64,000 nucleotides of DNA from Sepiola atlantica (GCA_963556195.1 OY744532.1:80697234-80761233), one strand, 5' to 3'; shown: positions 12,601-25,297, counted from the stretch's first letter. Program-made: numbers and translations. Notes: a model not told the origin generated them from the sequence alone.

Positions 12601-15600
12601 TTTATTCATATTTGTGTAATCGATGTATGCTTTGTTGATGCATACTTGTGTAATCGGTTTGATTTCTTTATTCATATTTGTGTAATCGTGTATTCTTTGT
12701 TGATGCATACTTGTGTAATCGGTTTGATTTCTTTATTCATATTTGTGTAATCGTGTATGCTTTGTTGATGCATACTTGTGTAATCGGTTTGATTTCTTTA
12801 TTCATATTTGTGTAATCGATGTATGCTTTGTTGATGCATACTTGTGTAATCGGTTTGATTTCTTTATTCATATTTGTGTAATCGATGTATGCTTTGTTGA
12901 TGCATACTTGTGTAATCGGTTTGATTTCTTTATTCATATTTGTGTAATCGATGTATGCTTTGTTGATGCATACTTGTGTAATCGGTTTGATTTCTTTATT
13001 AATATTTGTGTAATCGTGTATGCTTTGTTGATGCATACTTGTGTAATCGGTTTGATTTCTTTATTCATATTTGTGTAATCAATGTATGCTTTGTTGATGC
13101 ATACTTGTGTAATCGGTTTGATTTCTTCATTCATATTTGTGTAATCGATGTATGCTTTGTTGATGCATACTTGTGTAATCGGTTTGATTTCTTTATTCAT
13201 ATTTGTGTAATCGTGTATGCTTTGTTGATGCATACTTGTGTAATCCGTTTGATTTCTTTATTCATATTTGTGTAATCGATGTATGCTTTGTTGATGCACA
13301 CTTGTGTAATCGGTTTGATTTCTTTATTCATATTTGTGTAATCGATGTATGCTTTGTTGATGCATACTTGTGTAATCGGTTTGATTTCTTTATTCATATT
13401 TGTGTAATCAATGTATGCTTTGTTGATGCATACTTGTGTAATCGGTTTGATTTCTTTATTCATATTTGTGTAATCGATGTATGCTTTGTTGATGCATACT
13501 TGTGTAATCGGTTTGATTTCTTTATTCATATTTGTGTAATCGATGTATGCTTTGTTGATGCATACTTGTGTAATCGGTTTGATTTCTTTATTCATATTTG
13601 TGTAATCGATGTATGCTTTGTTGATGCATACTTGTGTAATCGGTTTGATTTCTTTATTCATATTTGTGTAATCGATGTATGCTTTGTTGATGCATACTTG
13701 TGTAATCGGTTTGATTTCTTTATTAATATTTGTGTAATCGTGTATGCTTTGTTGATGCATACTTGTGTAATCGGTTTGATTTCTTTATTCATATTTGTGT
13801 AATCGATGTATGCTTTGTTGATGCATACTTGTGTAATCGGTTTGATTTCTTTATTCATATTTGTGTAATCAATGTATGCTTTGTTGATGCATACTTGTGT
13901 AATCGGTTTGATTTCTTTATTCATATTTGTGTAATCGATGTATGCTTTGTTGATGCATACTTGTGTAATCGGTTTGATTTCTTTATTCATATTTGTGTAA
14001 TCGATGTATGCTTTGTTGATGCATACTTGTGTAATCGGTTTGATTTCTTTATTCATATTTGTGTAATCGATGTATGCTTTGTTGATGCATACTTGTGTAA
14101 TCGGTTTGATTTCTTTATTCATATTTGTGTAATCGATGTATGCTTTGTTGATGCATACTTGTGTAATCGGTTTGATTTCTTTATTCATATTTGTGTAATC
14201 GATGTATGCTTTGTTGATGCATACTTGTGTAATCGGTTTGATTTCTTTATTCATATTTGTGTAATCGATGTATGCTTTGTTGATGCATACTTGTGTAATC
14301 GGTTTGATTTCTTTATTCATATTTGTGTAATCGATGTATGCTTTGTTGATGCATACTTGTGTAATCGGTTTGATTTCTTTATTAATATTTGTGTAATCGT
14401 GTATGCTTTGTTGATGCATACTTGTGTAATCGGTTTGATTTCTTTATTAATATTTGTGTAATCGATGTATGCTTTGTTGATGCATACTTGTGTTATCGGT
14501 TTGATTTCTTTATTCATATTTGTGTAATCGTGTATGCTTTGTTGATGCATACTTGTGTAATCGGTTTGATTTCTTTATTAATATTTGTGTAATCGTGTAT
14601 GCTTTGTTGATGCATACTTGTGTTATCGGTTTGATTTCTTTATTCATATTTGTGTAATCGATGTATGCTTTGTTGATGCATACTTGTGTAATCGGTTTGA
14701 TTTCTTTATTCATATTTGTGTAATCGATGTATGCTTTGTTGATGCATACTTGTGTAATCGGTTTGATTTCTTTATTCATATTTGTGTAATCGTGTATGCT
14801 TTGTTGATGCATACTTGTGTAATCGGTTTGATTTCTTTATTCATATGTGTGTAATCGATGTATGCTTTGTTGATGCATACTTGTGTAATCGGTTTGATTT
14901 CTTTATTCATATTTGTGTAATCGATGTATGCTTTGTTGATGCATACTTGTGTAATCGGTTTGATTTCTTTATTCATATTTGTGTAATCGATGTATGCTTT
15001 GTTGATGCATACTTGTGTAATCGATTTGATTTCTTTATTCATATTTGTGTAATCGATGTATGCTTTCTTGATGCATAAGTGTGTAATCGGTTTGATTTCT
15101 TTATTCATATTTGTGTTATCGTGTATGCTTTGTTGATGCATACTTGTGTAATCGGTTTGATTTCTTTATTCATATTTGTGTAATCGATGTATGCTTTGTT
15201 GATGCATACTTGTGTAATCGGTTTGATTTCTTTATTAATATTTGTGTAATCGATGTATGCTTTGTTGATGCATACTTGTGTAATCGGTTTGATTTCTTTA
15301 TTAATATTTGTGTAATCGTGTATGCTTTGTTGATGCATACTTGTGTAATCGGTTTGATTTCTTTATTCATATTTGTGTAATCGATGTATGCTTTGTTGAT
15401 GCATACTTGTGTTATCGGTTTGATTTCTTTATTCATATTTGTGTAATCGTGTATGCTTTGTTGATGCATACTTGTGTAATCGGTTTGATTTCTTTATTAA
15501 TATTTGTGTAATCGTGTATGCTTTGTTGATGCATACTTGTGTTATCGGTTTGATTTCTTTATTCATATTTGTGTAATCGATGTATGCTTTGTTGATGCAT

Positions 15601-17830
15601 ACTTGTGTAATCGGTTTGATTTCTTTATTCATATTTGTGTAATCGATGTATGCTTTGTTGATGCATACTTGTGTAATCGGTTTGATTTCTTTATTCATAT
15701 TTGTGTAATCGTGTATGCTTTGTTGATGCATACTTGTGTAATCGGTTTGATTTCTTTATTCATATTTGTGTAATCGATGTATGCTTTGTTGATGCATACT
15801 TGTGTAATCGGTTTGATTTCTTTATTCATATTTGTGTAATCGATGTATGCTTTGTTGATGCATACTTGTGTAATCGGTTTGATTTCTTTATTCATATTTG
15901 TGTAATCGATGTATGCTTTGTTGATGCATACTTGTGTAATCGGTTTGATTTCTTTATTAATATTTGTGTAATCGTGTATGCTTTGTTGATGCATACTTGT
16001 GTAATCGGTTTGATTTCTTTATTCATATTTGTGTAATCGATGTATGCTTTGTTGATGCATACTTGTGTTATCGGTTTGATTTCTTTATTCATATTTGTGT
16101 AATCGTGTATGCTTTGTTGATGCATACTTGTGTAATCGGTTTGATTTCTTTATTAATATTTGTGTAATCGTGTATGCTTTGTTGATGCATACTTGTGTTA
16201 TCGGTTTGATTTCTTTATTCATATTTGTGTAATCGATGTATGCTTTGTTGATGCATACTTGTGTAATCGGTTTGATTTCTTTATTCATATTTGTGTAATC
16301 GATGTATGCTTTGTTGATGCATACTTGTGTAATCGGTTTGATTTCTTTATTCATATTTGTGTAATCGTGTATGCTTTGTTGATGCATACTTGTGTAATCG
16401 GTTTGATTTCTTTATTCATATTTGTGTAATCGATGTATGCTTTGTTGATGCATACTTGTGTAATCGGTTTGATTTCTTTATTCATATTTGTGTAATCGAT
16501 GTATGCTTTGTTGATGCATACTTGTGTAATCGGTTTGATTTCTTTATTCATATTTGTGTAATCGATGTATGCTTTGTTGATGCATACTTGTGTAATCGGT
16601 TTGATTTCTTTATTAATATTTGTGTAATCGTGTATGCTTTGTTGATGCATACTTGTGTAATCGGTTTGATTTCTTTATTCATATTTGTGTAATCGATGTA
16701 TGCTTTGTTGATGCATACTTGTGTTATCGGTTTGATTTCTTTATTCATATTTGTGTAATCGTGTATGCTTTGTTGATGCATACTTGTGTAATCGGTTTGA
16801 TTTCTTTATTAATATTTGTGTAATCGTGTATGCTTTGTTGATGCATACTTGTGTTATCGGTTTGATTTCTTTATTCATATTTGTGTAATCGATGTATGCT
16901 TTGTTGATGCATACTTGTGTAATCGGTTTGATTTCTTTATTCATATTTGTGTAATCGATGTATGCTTTGTTGATGCATACTTGTGTAATCGGTTTGATTT
17001 CTTTATTCATATTTGTGTAATCGATGTATGCTTTGTTGATGCATACTTGTGTAATCGGTTTGATTTCTTTATTCATATTTGTGTAATCGATGTATGCTTT
17101 GTTGATGCATACTTGTGTAATCGGTTTGATTTCTTTATTCATATTTGTGTAATCGATGTATGCTTTGTTGATGCATACTTGTGTAATCGGTTTGATTTCT
17201 TTATTCATATTTGTGTAATCGATGTATGCTTTGTTGATGCATACTTGTGTAATCGGTTTGATTTCTTTATTCATATTTGTGTAATCGTGTATGCTTTGTT
17301 GATGCATACTTGTGTAATCGGTTTGATTTCTTTATTCATATTTGTGTAATCGATGTATGCTTTGTTGATGCATACTTGTGTTATCGGTTTGATTTCTTTA
17401 TTCATATTTGTGTAATCGTGTATGCTTTGTTGATGCATACTTGTGTAATCGGTTTGATTTCTTTATTAATATTTGTGTAATCGTGTATGCTTTGTTGATG
17501 CATACTTGTGTAATCGGTTTGATTTCTTTATTCATATGTGTGTAATCGATGTATGCTTTGTTGATGCATACTTGTATAATCGGTTTGATTTCTTTATTCA
17601 TATTTGTGTAATCGATGTATGCTTTGTTGATGCATCCTTGTGTAATCGGTTTGATTTCTTTATTCATATTTGTGTAATCGATGTATGCTTTGTTGATGCA
17701 TACTTGTGTAATCGGTTTGATTTCTTTATTCATATTTGTGTAATCGATGTATGCTTTGTTGATGCATACTTGTGTAATCGGTTTGATTTCTTTATTCATA
17801 TTTGTGTAATCGATGTATGCTTTGTTGATG
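9601..17830. repeat. Homogenised 66/65-bp dimer block 2
   Basis: About 125 copies of the same dimer. Marker variants (one-base deletion; TTAATATTT for TTCATATTT; TGTTATCGG for TGTAATCGG) recur at fixed distances, showing larger nested repeats: 656 bp in 15,308-17,000 and a block repeated at a 1,315-bp offset (11,888-12,487 and 13,203-13,802). The longest artefactual open frames of the window lie here, on both strands around 13,658-14,461. Confidence 0.96.
15308..17010. repeat. 656-bp higher-order repeat
   Basis: Ten dimers (four of 65 bp and six of 66 bp) form a 656-bp unit. Equivalent marker positions recur at 15,308/15,964/16,620, at 15,504/16,160/16,816 and at 15,701/16,357. The third copy is partial. 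The motif of two 65-bp units 131+65 bp apart also occurs at 14,389 and 17,277. Confidence 0.88.
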
Positions 17831-20800
17831 CATACTTTTGCAATCTTGTATGCTTTGTTGATGCATACGAGGTTATTTTTATTATTTGTTGATGCATACT
17901 TCGGTTAAGGTTATATGCTTTGTTGGTGCATACTTTTGTAATTATTGTATACTTGGTTGATGCATACTGTGTACGCGTTGTATCATTTGCTCATTAATAC
18001 TTGTGTAATATGTGTATATTTTTAATGCATACTTATGTAATCGTTGTATGGTTTGTTTATGCATAGTTGTGTATTTTTTGTATTTTTTGTTGATCTATAC
18101 TTGTGTAATAGCTGTATTCGTTGTTGATGGATTATTGTGTACTCGTTGTATGCTTTGTAAATGCATACTTTTGTAATCGTTGTATGTGTTGTTAGTGCAT
18201 CCTTGTGTACGGGTTGTATGTTTTTGATGCATTCTTGTGTAATCGTTTCATGTATTGATGATGCATACTCGTGCACTCGTACCATTTTTTCTTGGTGCAT
18301 ACTTGTGTAATTGTTGTGTGCTTTGTTGATGCAAACTTCTATAATCTGTGTAAGTTTTGTTGATCCATAGTTGTCTAATCGATGTATGCATTGTTGATGC
18401 ATACTTGTGTAATCGTTGTATGTGTTGTTGATTTATATTTATGTCATCGTTGTATGATTTGTTGATGCATACTTGTATAATTGTTGTATGCTTTGTTGAT
18501 GCATACTTGTGGTATTGCTGTGTTCATTGTTGGTGCATACTTTTATAATCATTGTATACTTGATTCATGCATATTGTTTATCGTTGTATCAGTTGTTCAT
18601 CAAGCTTGTGTCATCTGTGTATACTTTACGAATGCATACCTGTGTAATCGTTGTATTATTTGTTGGTGCATACATTGTCAATTGTGGTATGCTTTGTTAA
18701 TTGATTAGTGTTTCATAGTTTTATGCTTTGTTAATGCATACTGGTTTAATCGTTGTATTCTCTTCTGATACATACTTTTGCAGTTATTGTATGTTCTTAC
18801 TCAATACTTCTGTAATCGTTGTATCCTTTGTTGGTGGATAGTGGTGTAATCGTTGCAGCTGTGTTAATGCATACGTGTGTAATTTTTGTTTCATTTTTGA
18901 TGCAAACTATGTAATCGTTTCATGTTTTGTTAATGCATATTAGTGTAGTCGTTGTATGTGTTGTTGATGCATACTTGTGTAATAGTTGTATTTCTCTCTT
19001 GATGCATGCTGTGTAAATGTTGTATGCTATGTTGATGCATCGTTACCTTATCGGTGTAAGCTTTTTTTTGCATAATTGTTGAATTGTAAAATGCTTTGTT
19101 GATGCACATTTGTTTAATCGTAGTATGCTTTTTTGGTGGATACGTATGTAATCTATTTGTGTTGTGATGATTCATACTTTTGTAATCGTTGTATGTTTTG
19201 TTGATGCATACTTGTATAATCGTTGTATTCTTTCTTGATGCATACTTGTGTGATCGTTGTATGCTTTGTTGCTCAATACGTGTGTAGTCGTTGTATCCTA
19301 TTTTGATGCATAGTTGTGCGATCGTTGTATTCTGTGTCGATGCATACTTGAGTAATGTTGCATTCTTTGTTGATGCATACTTGTATAAGGGTTGTATTCA
19401 TGGATATTTATGTAATACTTGTACGTTTTGTTGATGCATAGTTGTGTAATTGGTGCGTGGTTTGTTGATACATACTATTGTAATTGGTGCATAGTTTGTT
19501 GATGCATACTTTTGTAATTATTGTATTTCTGTTGATGCATATTAGTGTAAGGATTGTATGCTTTGTTGATGCATACTTGTTGTATAATGTATCCTTTGTT
19601 AATGCATGCTTTTGTAATCGGTTTATGCTTTCTTGATGCATACTTGTTGTATCATTGTATCCTTTGTTAATGCATACTTTTGTAATCGTCATATGCTTTG
19701 TAGATGCATCCTTGTGTAAGGCTTGTATGGTTGTTATGCATACTTGTGTATTCATTGTATGTTTTGTTGATGCATACTTGTGTAATCGTTGTATTATTGT
19801 TGATGCATGCTTGTGCAATCGTTGCATTTTTTCTTGATGCATATTTGTTTAAGGGTTGTATGATGTGTTGATGCATAATTTCTTAATCGTTGTATGATTT
19901 GTTTATGCATACGTATGTCATCGTTGTATGCTTTGTTGATGCATACTTGTGTAATCGTGGTATGTGTTTTAATGTATACTTATGTAATCATTGTATTCTT
20001 TGTTGGTGCATACTTGTGTAATTGTTCTATGATTTGTTAATACATATTTGTGTAATCCCTGTTTTGTTTTGTATGCATACTTGTGTAATGGTTGTATACT
20101 TTGTTAATGCATACAAGTGTGATTTTTGTATGATGTCTGGGCACATACCTGTATAACCGTTGTATGCGTTGTTGATGCATACTTGTGTAATCGTGGTATG
20201 TTTTGTTGATGTATAATTGTGTAATAGTTGTATTTCTTTTTGATTTATGCGTGTGTACAGGTTGTATGATTTGTTGAGTCATATTGACCTAACTGTTGTA
20301 TGCTTTGTTTTTGTATAACTGTTTAATGGTATGCTTTTTTTATGGATACGTGTGTAATCTTTGTATGCTATGCTGATTAGTACTTGTGTAATCGTGGTTT
20401 GCTTTCTTGTTGCATACTTGTGTAAGCGTTGTATGCTTTGTTGCTCAATACGTGTGTAATCGGTGTATACTTAGTTGATGCATGGTTGTGCAATCGTTGC
20501 ATACTTGAGTAATGTTGCATTCTTTGTTGATGTATACTTGTGTAAGGGTTGCATGCTTTGTTGATGAATACTTCTGTGATACTTGTATGCTGTGTTCATA
20601 CATACTTATGTAATTAGTGCATGGTTTGTTTATGCATAATTGTGTAATTGCTGTATTTTTTGTTGATGCATATTTGTGTAAGGGATGTATGCTTTGTCAA
20701 TGCATACTTGTGTACTCGTTGTTTCCCGTGTTGATGCATACTTTGGAAATCATGTTATGATTTGTTGTTGCATAGTTTGTAATCGTTGTATTCTTTGTAA

Positions 20801-21920
20801 ATGCGTACTAGTGTAATAATGTAATGATTATTTTATCTGTAATTGTGTAATCATTGTATACTTTTAATGGTGCATAATTGTGGAATATCTATAGTTGTGA
20901 AATCCTAGTATGATTTGTGTATGCATATTTGTGTAATCGTTATATGCTTTGTTGAATCATACTCGTGTAATCCTTGTATGCTTTGTTTAATCGTTGTATA
21001 TGATGTTGATACATACTTGTGCAATTATTGTTGATGTTTGATTGATGTATACTTGATTAATCCTTGTGTGATTTTTTGATGCATACATGTTTAAGGGTTG
21101 TGCCCTTGGTTTATGCATACTTGTGTAATCCTTGTATTCTTTGTTGGTGCATACTTGTGTAATCGGTGTATGTTTGTTTGTACATACTTGTGTAATCGTT
21201 GTATGTTTTGTTGATACCTATTTGTGTAGCGTTGTTTGTATCGTTGATGCATACTTGTGTAATCGTTGCATTTTGTAATTTATACTTGTGTAATTGATGT
21301 TGCTTTGTTGATGCATACATGCTAATTCGTTGTATGCTTTGTTTATGCATTGTTATGTAATCGTTGTATGCATTTTTCTTGATTCATACTTGCGAAATTG
21401 TAAGATGGTTTGTTGATGCATACTTGTTAAATCGTGTGATGCTTTTTTGATGCATGGTTTTGTAATCGTAGTATGTATACTAGTGTAATCGTTTTATGCT
21501 TTCTTTATGCATACTTTTGTAATTATTGTATGCTTTTTTATCGATAAGTGTGTAATTATTGTATCATTTCATGATGCATAGTTATGTAATCGTTGTATTC
21601 TGTGTTGATGCATACTTGCATAATGGTGTTATGCTTTGTTTATGCATATTTGTGTAATCGTTGTATGATTTGTTTATCTATACTTGTGTAATCGTTGTAT
21701 TCTTTGTTGATGTAGTCTTGTGTAATCGTTTTATGCTTTTTTGATGCATACTTTTATAATCGAGGTAATATCTGATGGTATATAGTTGTGTAATTTTGGT
21801 ATGCTTTGTTGATGCATGCTTGTGTGATCGTTATGTGTTTCGTGGATGTATACTTGTGTAATCGTGTTATGCTTCGTTGATGCATACTTGTGTAATTGTG
21901 ATGTGCTTTTTGATGCGTGT
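17831..21920. repeat. Degenerate right flank of satellite
   Basis: Diverged 34-bp monomers out to about 21,920, where a short TA run begins. Divergence rises with distance from the homogenised block. Confidence 0.93.
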
Positions 21921-21929
21921 AAGTTATAT

Positions 21930-22860
21930 ATATATATGTTTTTACAAAATTGTCTTTTGTAATATTATTATTTAATAATCTAGTATTTTCTTGATATTTT
22001 ACAATATATATTTATTTAATTCTCTCATATAAAATAAATACGTGTAGTAAACACCAATTACATTTTAGAATTAATGTGTCTGAGTATGGCTGTGGCAATT
22101 AAACTTAAGTTACATCTAAAAAAACATACACACTGTTATAAATAAATGCGGAATATCAGATAGATTTTTCCTAAAACATTTTATTAATTTAGGCTTACAA
22201 GTTCATGTGTAATGGATAAGTGTGTATGTTTGCTATTATAAATTGTATTCTTATAATTAGTATATGTGAACACTTAATATATCGCGAAGGTATGAATACA
22301 GTTGGTTTTCCATCCATATTTAGCCAATAACAATGTGCGTATCTTCATCTTCTAAAGATTCTAGTATACCTAATGGCTGGTGCATGTAGGTAAAGGGGGT
22401 ACAACCGTTTAATGCGTACCGTGTAGGGTGGTCGTGTTTATGCATGCCTGTGATGAACATATATCGTCTTTCAATGGGTAAATATATGCGGGGAGGTGGT
22501 GATTACTCCTGGTTGGTGATAATGACACGCTTAACTAGTCATTCACAGCCACCATAACTGCTGCGACCTTGGAAATAAGTAATTGTTTTGCTGGATAATT
22601 CTATATTTAATTTTGTCTGATTTCTTTGGGATAATTTAATGTTTAGTTGATTTCTTAGCCCCGTAATTATGTGTACTTATATAAATGAAGCTGGTTACTT
22701 CGCGTAGGCTGTTTTAATGATTTTTGTGTATACACATCTACTTTGTATTAAGCATTTTTTTAAGAATATTGTTTTTAGGGGTATTTTATCATCGTATTTT
22801 AATTTACTTAATTGATTAAGTAATATAAATATAACATAGAAATAAAAGAATTACATAAAC
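21930..22860. other. Anonymous AT-rich DNA
   Basis: Single-copy-looking sequence following the satellite. I see no gene, RNA or repeat that I can name. Confidence 0.45.
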
Positions 22861-22864
22861 ATCG

Positions 22865-22994
22865 TAGTTGTTAGCGCTAAAATTTATTTCGACCTCTAAG
22901 CCTCTTGAAATTTTTCAGGAGACAACTCTTGTTGCCCCGTTAGCATTTTAAAAAGGCCAGAGGGTGGGAATAAATTAAAGTCCTGACAACTAAG
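22865..22994. mobile_element. Foldback/MITE-like element
   Basis: The ends read TAGTTGTTAG and GACAACTAA, roughly inverted. Inside, AATTTATTTCGACCTCT on the left pairs imperfectly with AGAGGGTGGGAATAAATT on the right. About 130 bp, no coding capacity. No target duplication can be fixed. Confidence 0.5.
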
Positions 22995-23089
22995 ATGTGT
23001 ATGTGATTTTCTTTTTCTATATTTTATTCTTGTTCTGTTTAATACATTAAATACTCGAACTTACCGAAATGTTTCACCTTAACGCAGAC

Positions 23090-23198
<109 letters not shown>

Positions 23199-23264
23199 CC
23201 AACCTCAATTGTATACAGTGATTCGTAATTATTAAGTTAGGTAGGATATCTGATTGGTCAACAG

Positions 23265-23400
23265 AGAAGCAGGGGATAACGGAGGTCAAGTGAATAACGA
23301 CAACGGGCGTACAACCTAGATGCGCCAAGTCCGAATCCGGTCGGTTCCATAATATCACTTTAACTTAGGGATGTTGGCAACCACAACGTGGAACCCCCTG
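23265..23400 (+). mobile_element. Degenerate tRNA-derived SINE
   Basis: Collinear with the clearer SINE at 59,838-59,975: AACGACxxCGG, then CCTAGATGCGCC, then AGTCCGAATCCGGTCGGTTCCA in place of GGTTCGAATCC-AGTTCGTTCCA, then CACTTT. The box B equivalent is damaged. It directly follows the TA tract, on the 3' side. Confidence 0.55.
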
Positions 23401-23419
23401 CAAAGAATGCCAGCACCAG

Positions 23420-24020
23420 AATCAAGCCGGTCAACAAATGTGTACCGTGTTGATTCACACGAATTAACGTTTAACAGGGAAACGCAATCGTTGGACATAT
23501 ATACATATTATTTGCGTATTTCATATATAGAAATCAACACATAATTTTAAGAGAAAGCTAAGGTGTTACGTCAGGCCACAAAAAATAAGGCATTTCCCAG
23601 TGTCATTTCTGGGAACTGAAGACATTGATCGATGCCTTGCCGACATATCGATCTTCCCAATGAATTAATGGCTGTCTACTCCACAAAAAGGGACTGGTGG
23701 TGCTATTATAGTATTGGGGGATGGAGGGACTAGCGACGAAGGGATTATGAAGAATGGTACCTAAACGATGAAAATAAATCGTCTACGCTTCCAAAGAGTT
23801 CCGAAAATACGCAAAGTGTTGAATAATAGATGAACTATTTTTTCTGCAAGACATTTAGAAATTATGAAGTGCGTGTGTGGGAAGAGTGTTCGAAGGAAAG
23901 TTCCATCGATGTAATTAAACTGGTCAATCTTGCGGAAATCAATATATCACGCGAACCGAGATTTATTTTCCTCTTCGATCTGCTTCGAAATTCATCTCTG
24001 ACAAAATTATTACTTATTAA
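23420..24020. other. Anonymous AT-rich DNA
   Basis: Nothing recognisable. A plus-strand frame from 23,830 (40-50 plausible residues) runs into the TA tract at 24,026 and matches no family I know. Confidence 0.4.
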
Positions 24021-24025
24021 CAGAA

Positions 24026-24091
<66 letters not shown>
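24026..24091. repeat. (TA)n microsatellite
   Basis: TA dinucleotides with one early interruption. Confidence 0.96.
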
Positions 24092-24093
<2 letters not shown>

Positions 24094-24130
24094 GTTTCTA
24101 CAGTCAAACACCAAAGCAGCATACACAGAA

Positions 24131-24486
24131 ATTGTGATTGGCCTTTTGGCTAAGATCAAAGTGTAGTATCTGTTCCGATGGATACTGCACCCCATAGACT
24201 GGTATTGTCTTGACCTTCGGGGCTTGATTTACGCCGGTCTATAGGTCTGTCCTGTGCAGTTCTAGGAGGTCCACCCTCCCAGGCTTCGCCTCCCCTCTTT
24301 GGGGAGGAGTAAGTTTATTGCTTACTGCCTGAGACTCCCCTACCGGGGAATGCCGACGGGGCTGCCAAGGTATTTTTTAAACCCCACTTTCCCGACCCGA
24401 CCTTGTGTCACATCTTAGTTGTGGGAGTAAGATAAAAACTGGCCTTGTGCCTAACTCCTGGAGAGAAGTAAATCAATACACACACC
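24131..24486 (+). mobile_element. Composite SINE-like repeat with U2 snRNA-like head
   Basis: Positions 24,138-24,175 match the 5' region of U2 snRNA (GGCCTTTTGGCTAAGATCA, then AGTGTAGTATCTGTTC) with one extra A between the two parts. The rest of U2, including the Sm site and stem-loops III-IV, is absent. The body (24,258-24,378) recurs at 52,692-52,814. The tail (CTGGAGAGAAGTAAATCAA followed by CACACAC) resembles the tail of the tRNA-SINE at 59,918-59,970. snRNA-headed SINEs are known in other animals; that this is one here is an inference from a single copy. Confidence 0.62.
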
Positions 24487-24499
24487 ATGTAAGCTTTCA

Positions 24500-24720
24500 A
24501 CGTGGATTGCTTAATCTGTGTTAGTCTGCAAACTTCCTTGTATGTTGCGTGGTTGAGTATACAGAAGACTCCTGGCTTCGAATGCAGGTTACTCAGGTTT
24601 CGGATAGGTTCTACTGATGAACACAAAGGACGGCGATACTCGAATTTACAGCATCCGTTCTGTTGCTTTCATGGTTTGTGTGGGCTTCGGCGTTGTCTAG
24701 GTGTGAAATTAATTATGTAT
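24500..24720 (+). repeat. Direct dispersed repeat, copy 1
   Basis: GGATTGCTTAATCTG, TTAGTCTGCAAACTTCCTTG and a later block with TTGCTTTCATGGTTTGTGTGG correspond to 24,898-25,010. Copy 1 carries about 100 extra bases in the middle (about 24,545-24,650). Confidence 0.6.
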
Positions 24721-24897
24721 ATCATCTAAAATAAAATAAAAAATGATATTAATTTGCTCGCTGTGTAACATTGTTGGGTTATACCATTCTAGTGAGTGTA
24801 AACTCTTTCTTGTGAGACATCTGGCATAGATTTTAGTAGTTAGATGACTATATTTCTTGTTGAGGAAGTTTAGGTGCATATCACAATCGGCCATCCC

Positions 24898-25010
24898 CGC
24901 GGGTTGCTTAATCTGAGTTAGTTAACATGCTTCCTTGACTTTCAGTCTGTGGCTTCCATTTGTTGTGTGGGTTGCGGTGTAGTCTGACTGTGGAAATAAG
25001 CTATTTAAAT
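24898..25010 (+). repeat. Direct dispersed repeat, copy 2
   Basis: Shorter partner of 24,500-24,720: GGGTTGCTTAATCTGAGTTAG, CTTCCTTG, then TGGCTTCCATTTGTTGTGTG in the same order. Confidence 0.6.
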
Positions 25011-25233
25011 AGAATGTGTTTTGATTTCTTAGGCCCTCTACATTGAAGGGGTGTGATTTTGCGGCTAATCGTGTTCTTAGATGGTATTTACGTTGGTCAG
25101 TATAAGTTTTGTAAGTTCGTCAGGACATATTACGTGAAAGTAATTATAAAACAAGCAAAGGAGTGCAAGATAGCGGCGAAAAGAATACATATTTTCTTGA
25201 GTTTTACCCTGTAAATGTAAATTTTACCTGGAT

Positions 25234-25236
<3 letters not shown>

Positions 25237-25297
<61 letters not shown>

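Larger units (their letters stand above)
2870..21920. repeat. 19-kb tandem satellite, 34-bp monomer family
   Basis: Continuous tandem array. The monomer consensus begins TGCATACTTGTGTAATCG and ends TGTATGCTTTGTTGA, 34 bp in all. Each junction holds GTATGC, a 9-nt spacer TTTGTTGAT, then GCATAC, so nearly every unit carries a 6-bp inverted repeat. Flanking parts are highly diverged and the two core blocks are nearly identical 66-bp dimers. Open frames exist on both strands at once because 66 is a multiple of three and neither phase holds a stop; they are not genes. Confidence 0.97.

Noticed and set aside
4922..17892. Dozens of 60-250-codon open frames with 22-residue repeats on both strands
   Set aside because: They are a by-product of a 66-bp stop-free repeat. 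The same DNA is open on both strands, frames end at each 65-bp unit, and substitutions do not favour synonymous sites.
2870..21920. CRISPR array
   Set aside because: There are no unique spacers between repeats, units are contiguous and graded in divergence, no cas genes are present, and the context is animal repeat DNA.
24131..24175. Functional U2 snRNA gene
   Set aside because: Only the first ~45 nt match. The branch-point-binding part and all later U2 domains are missing, and an extra A interrupts the match.
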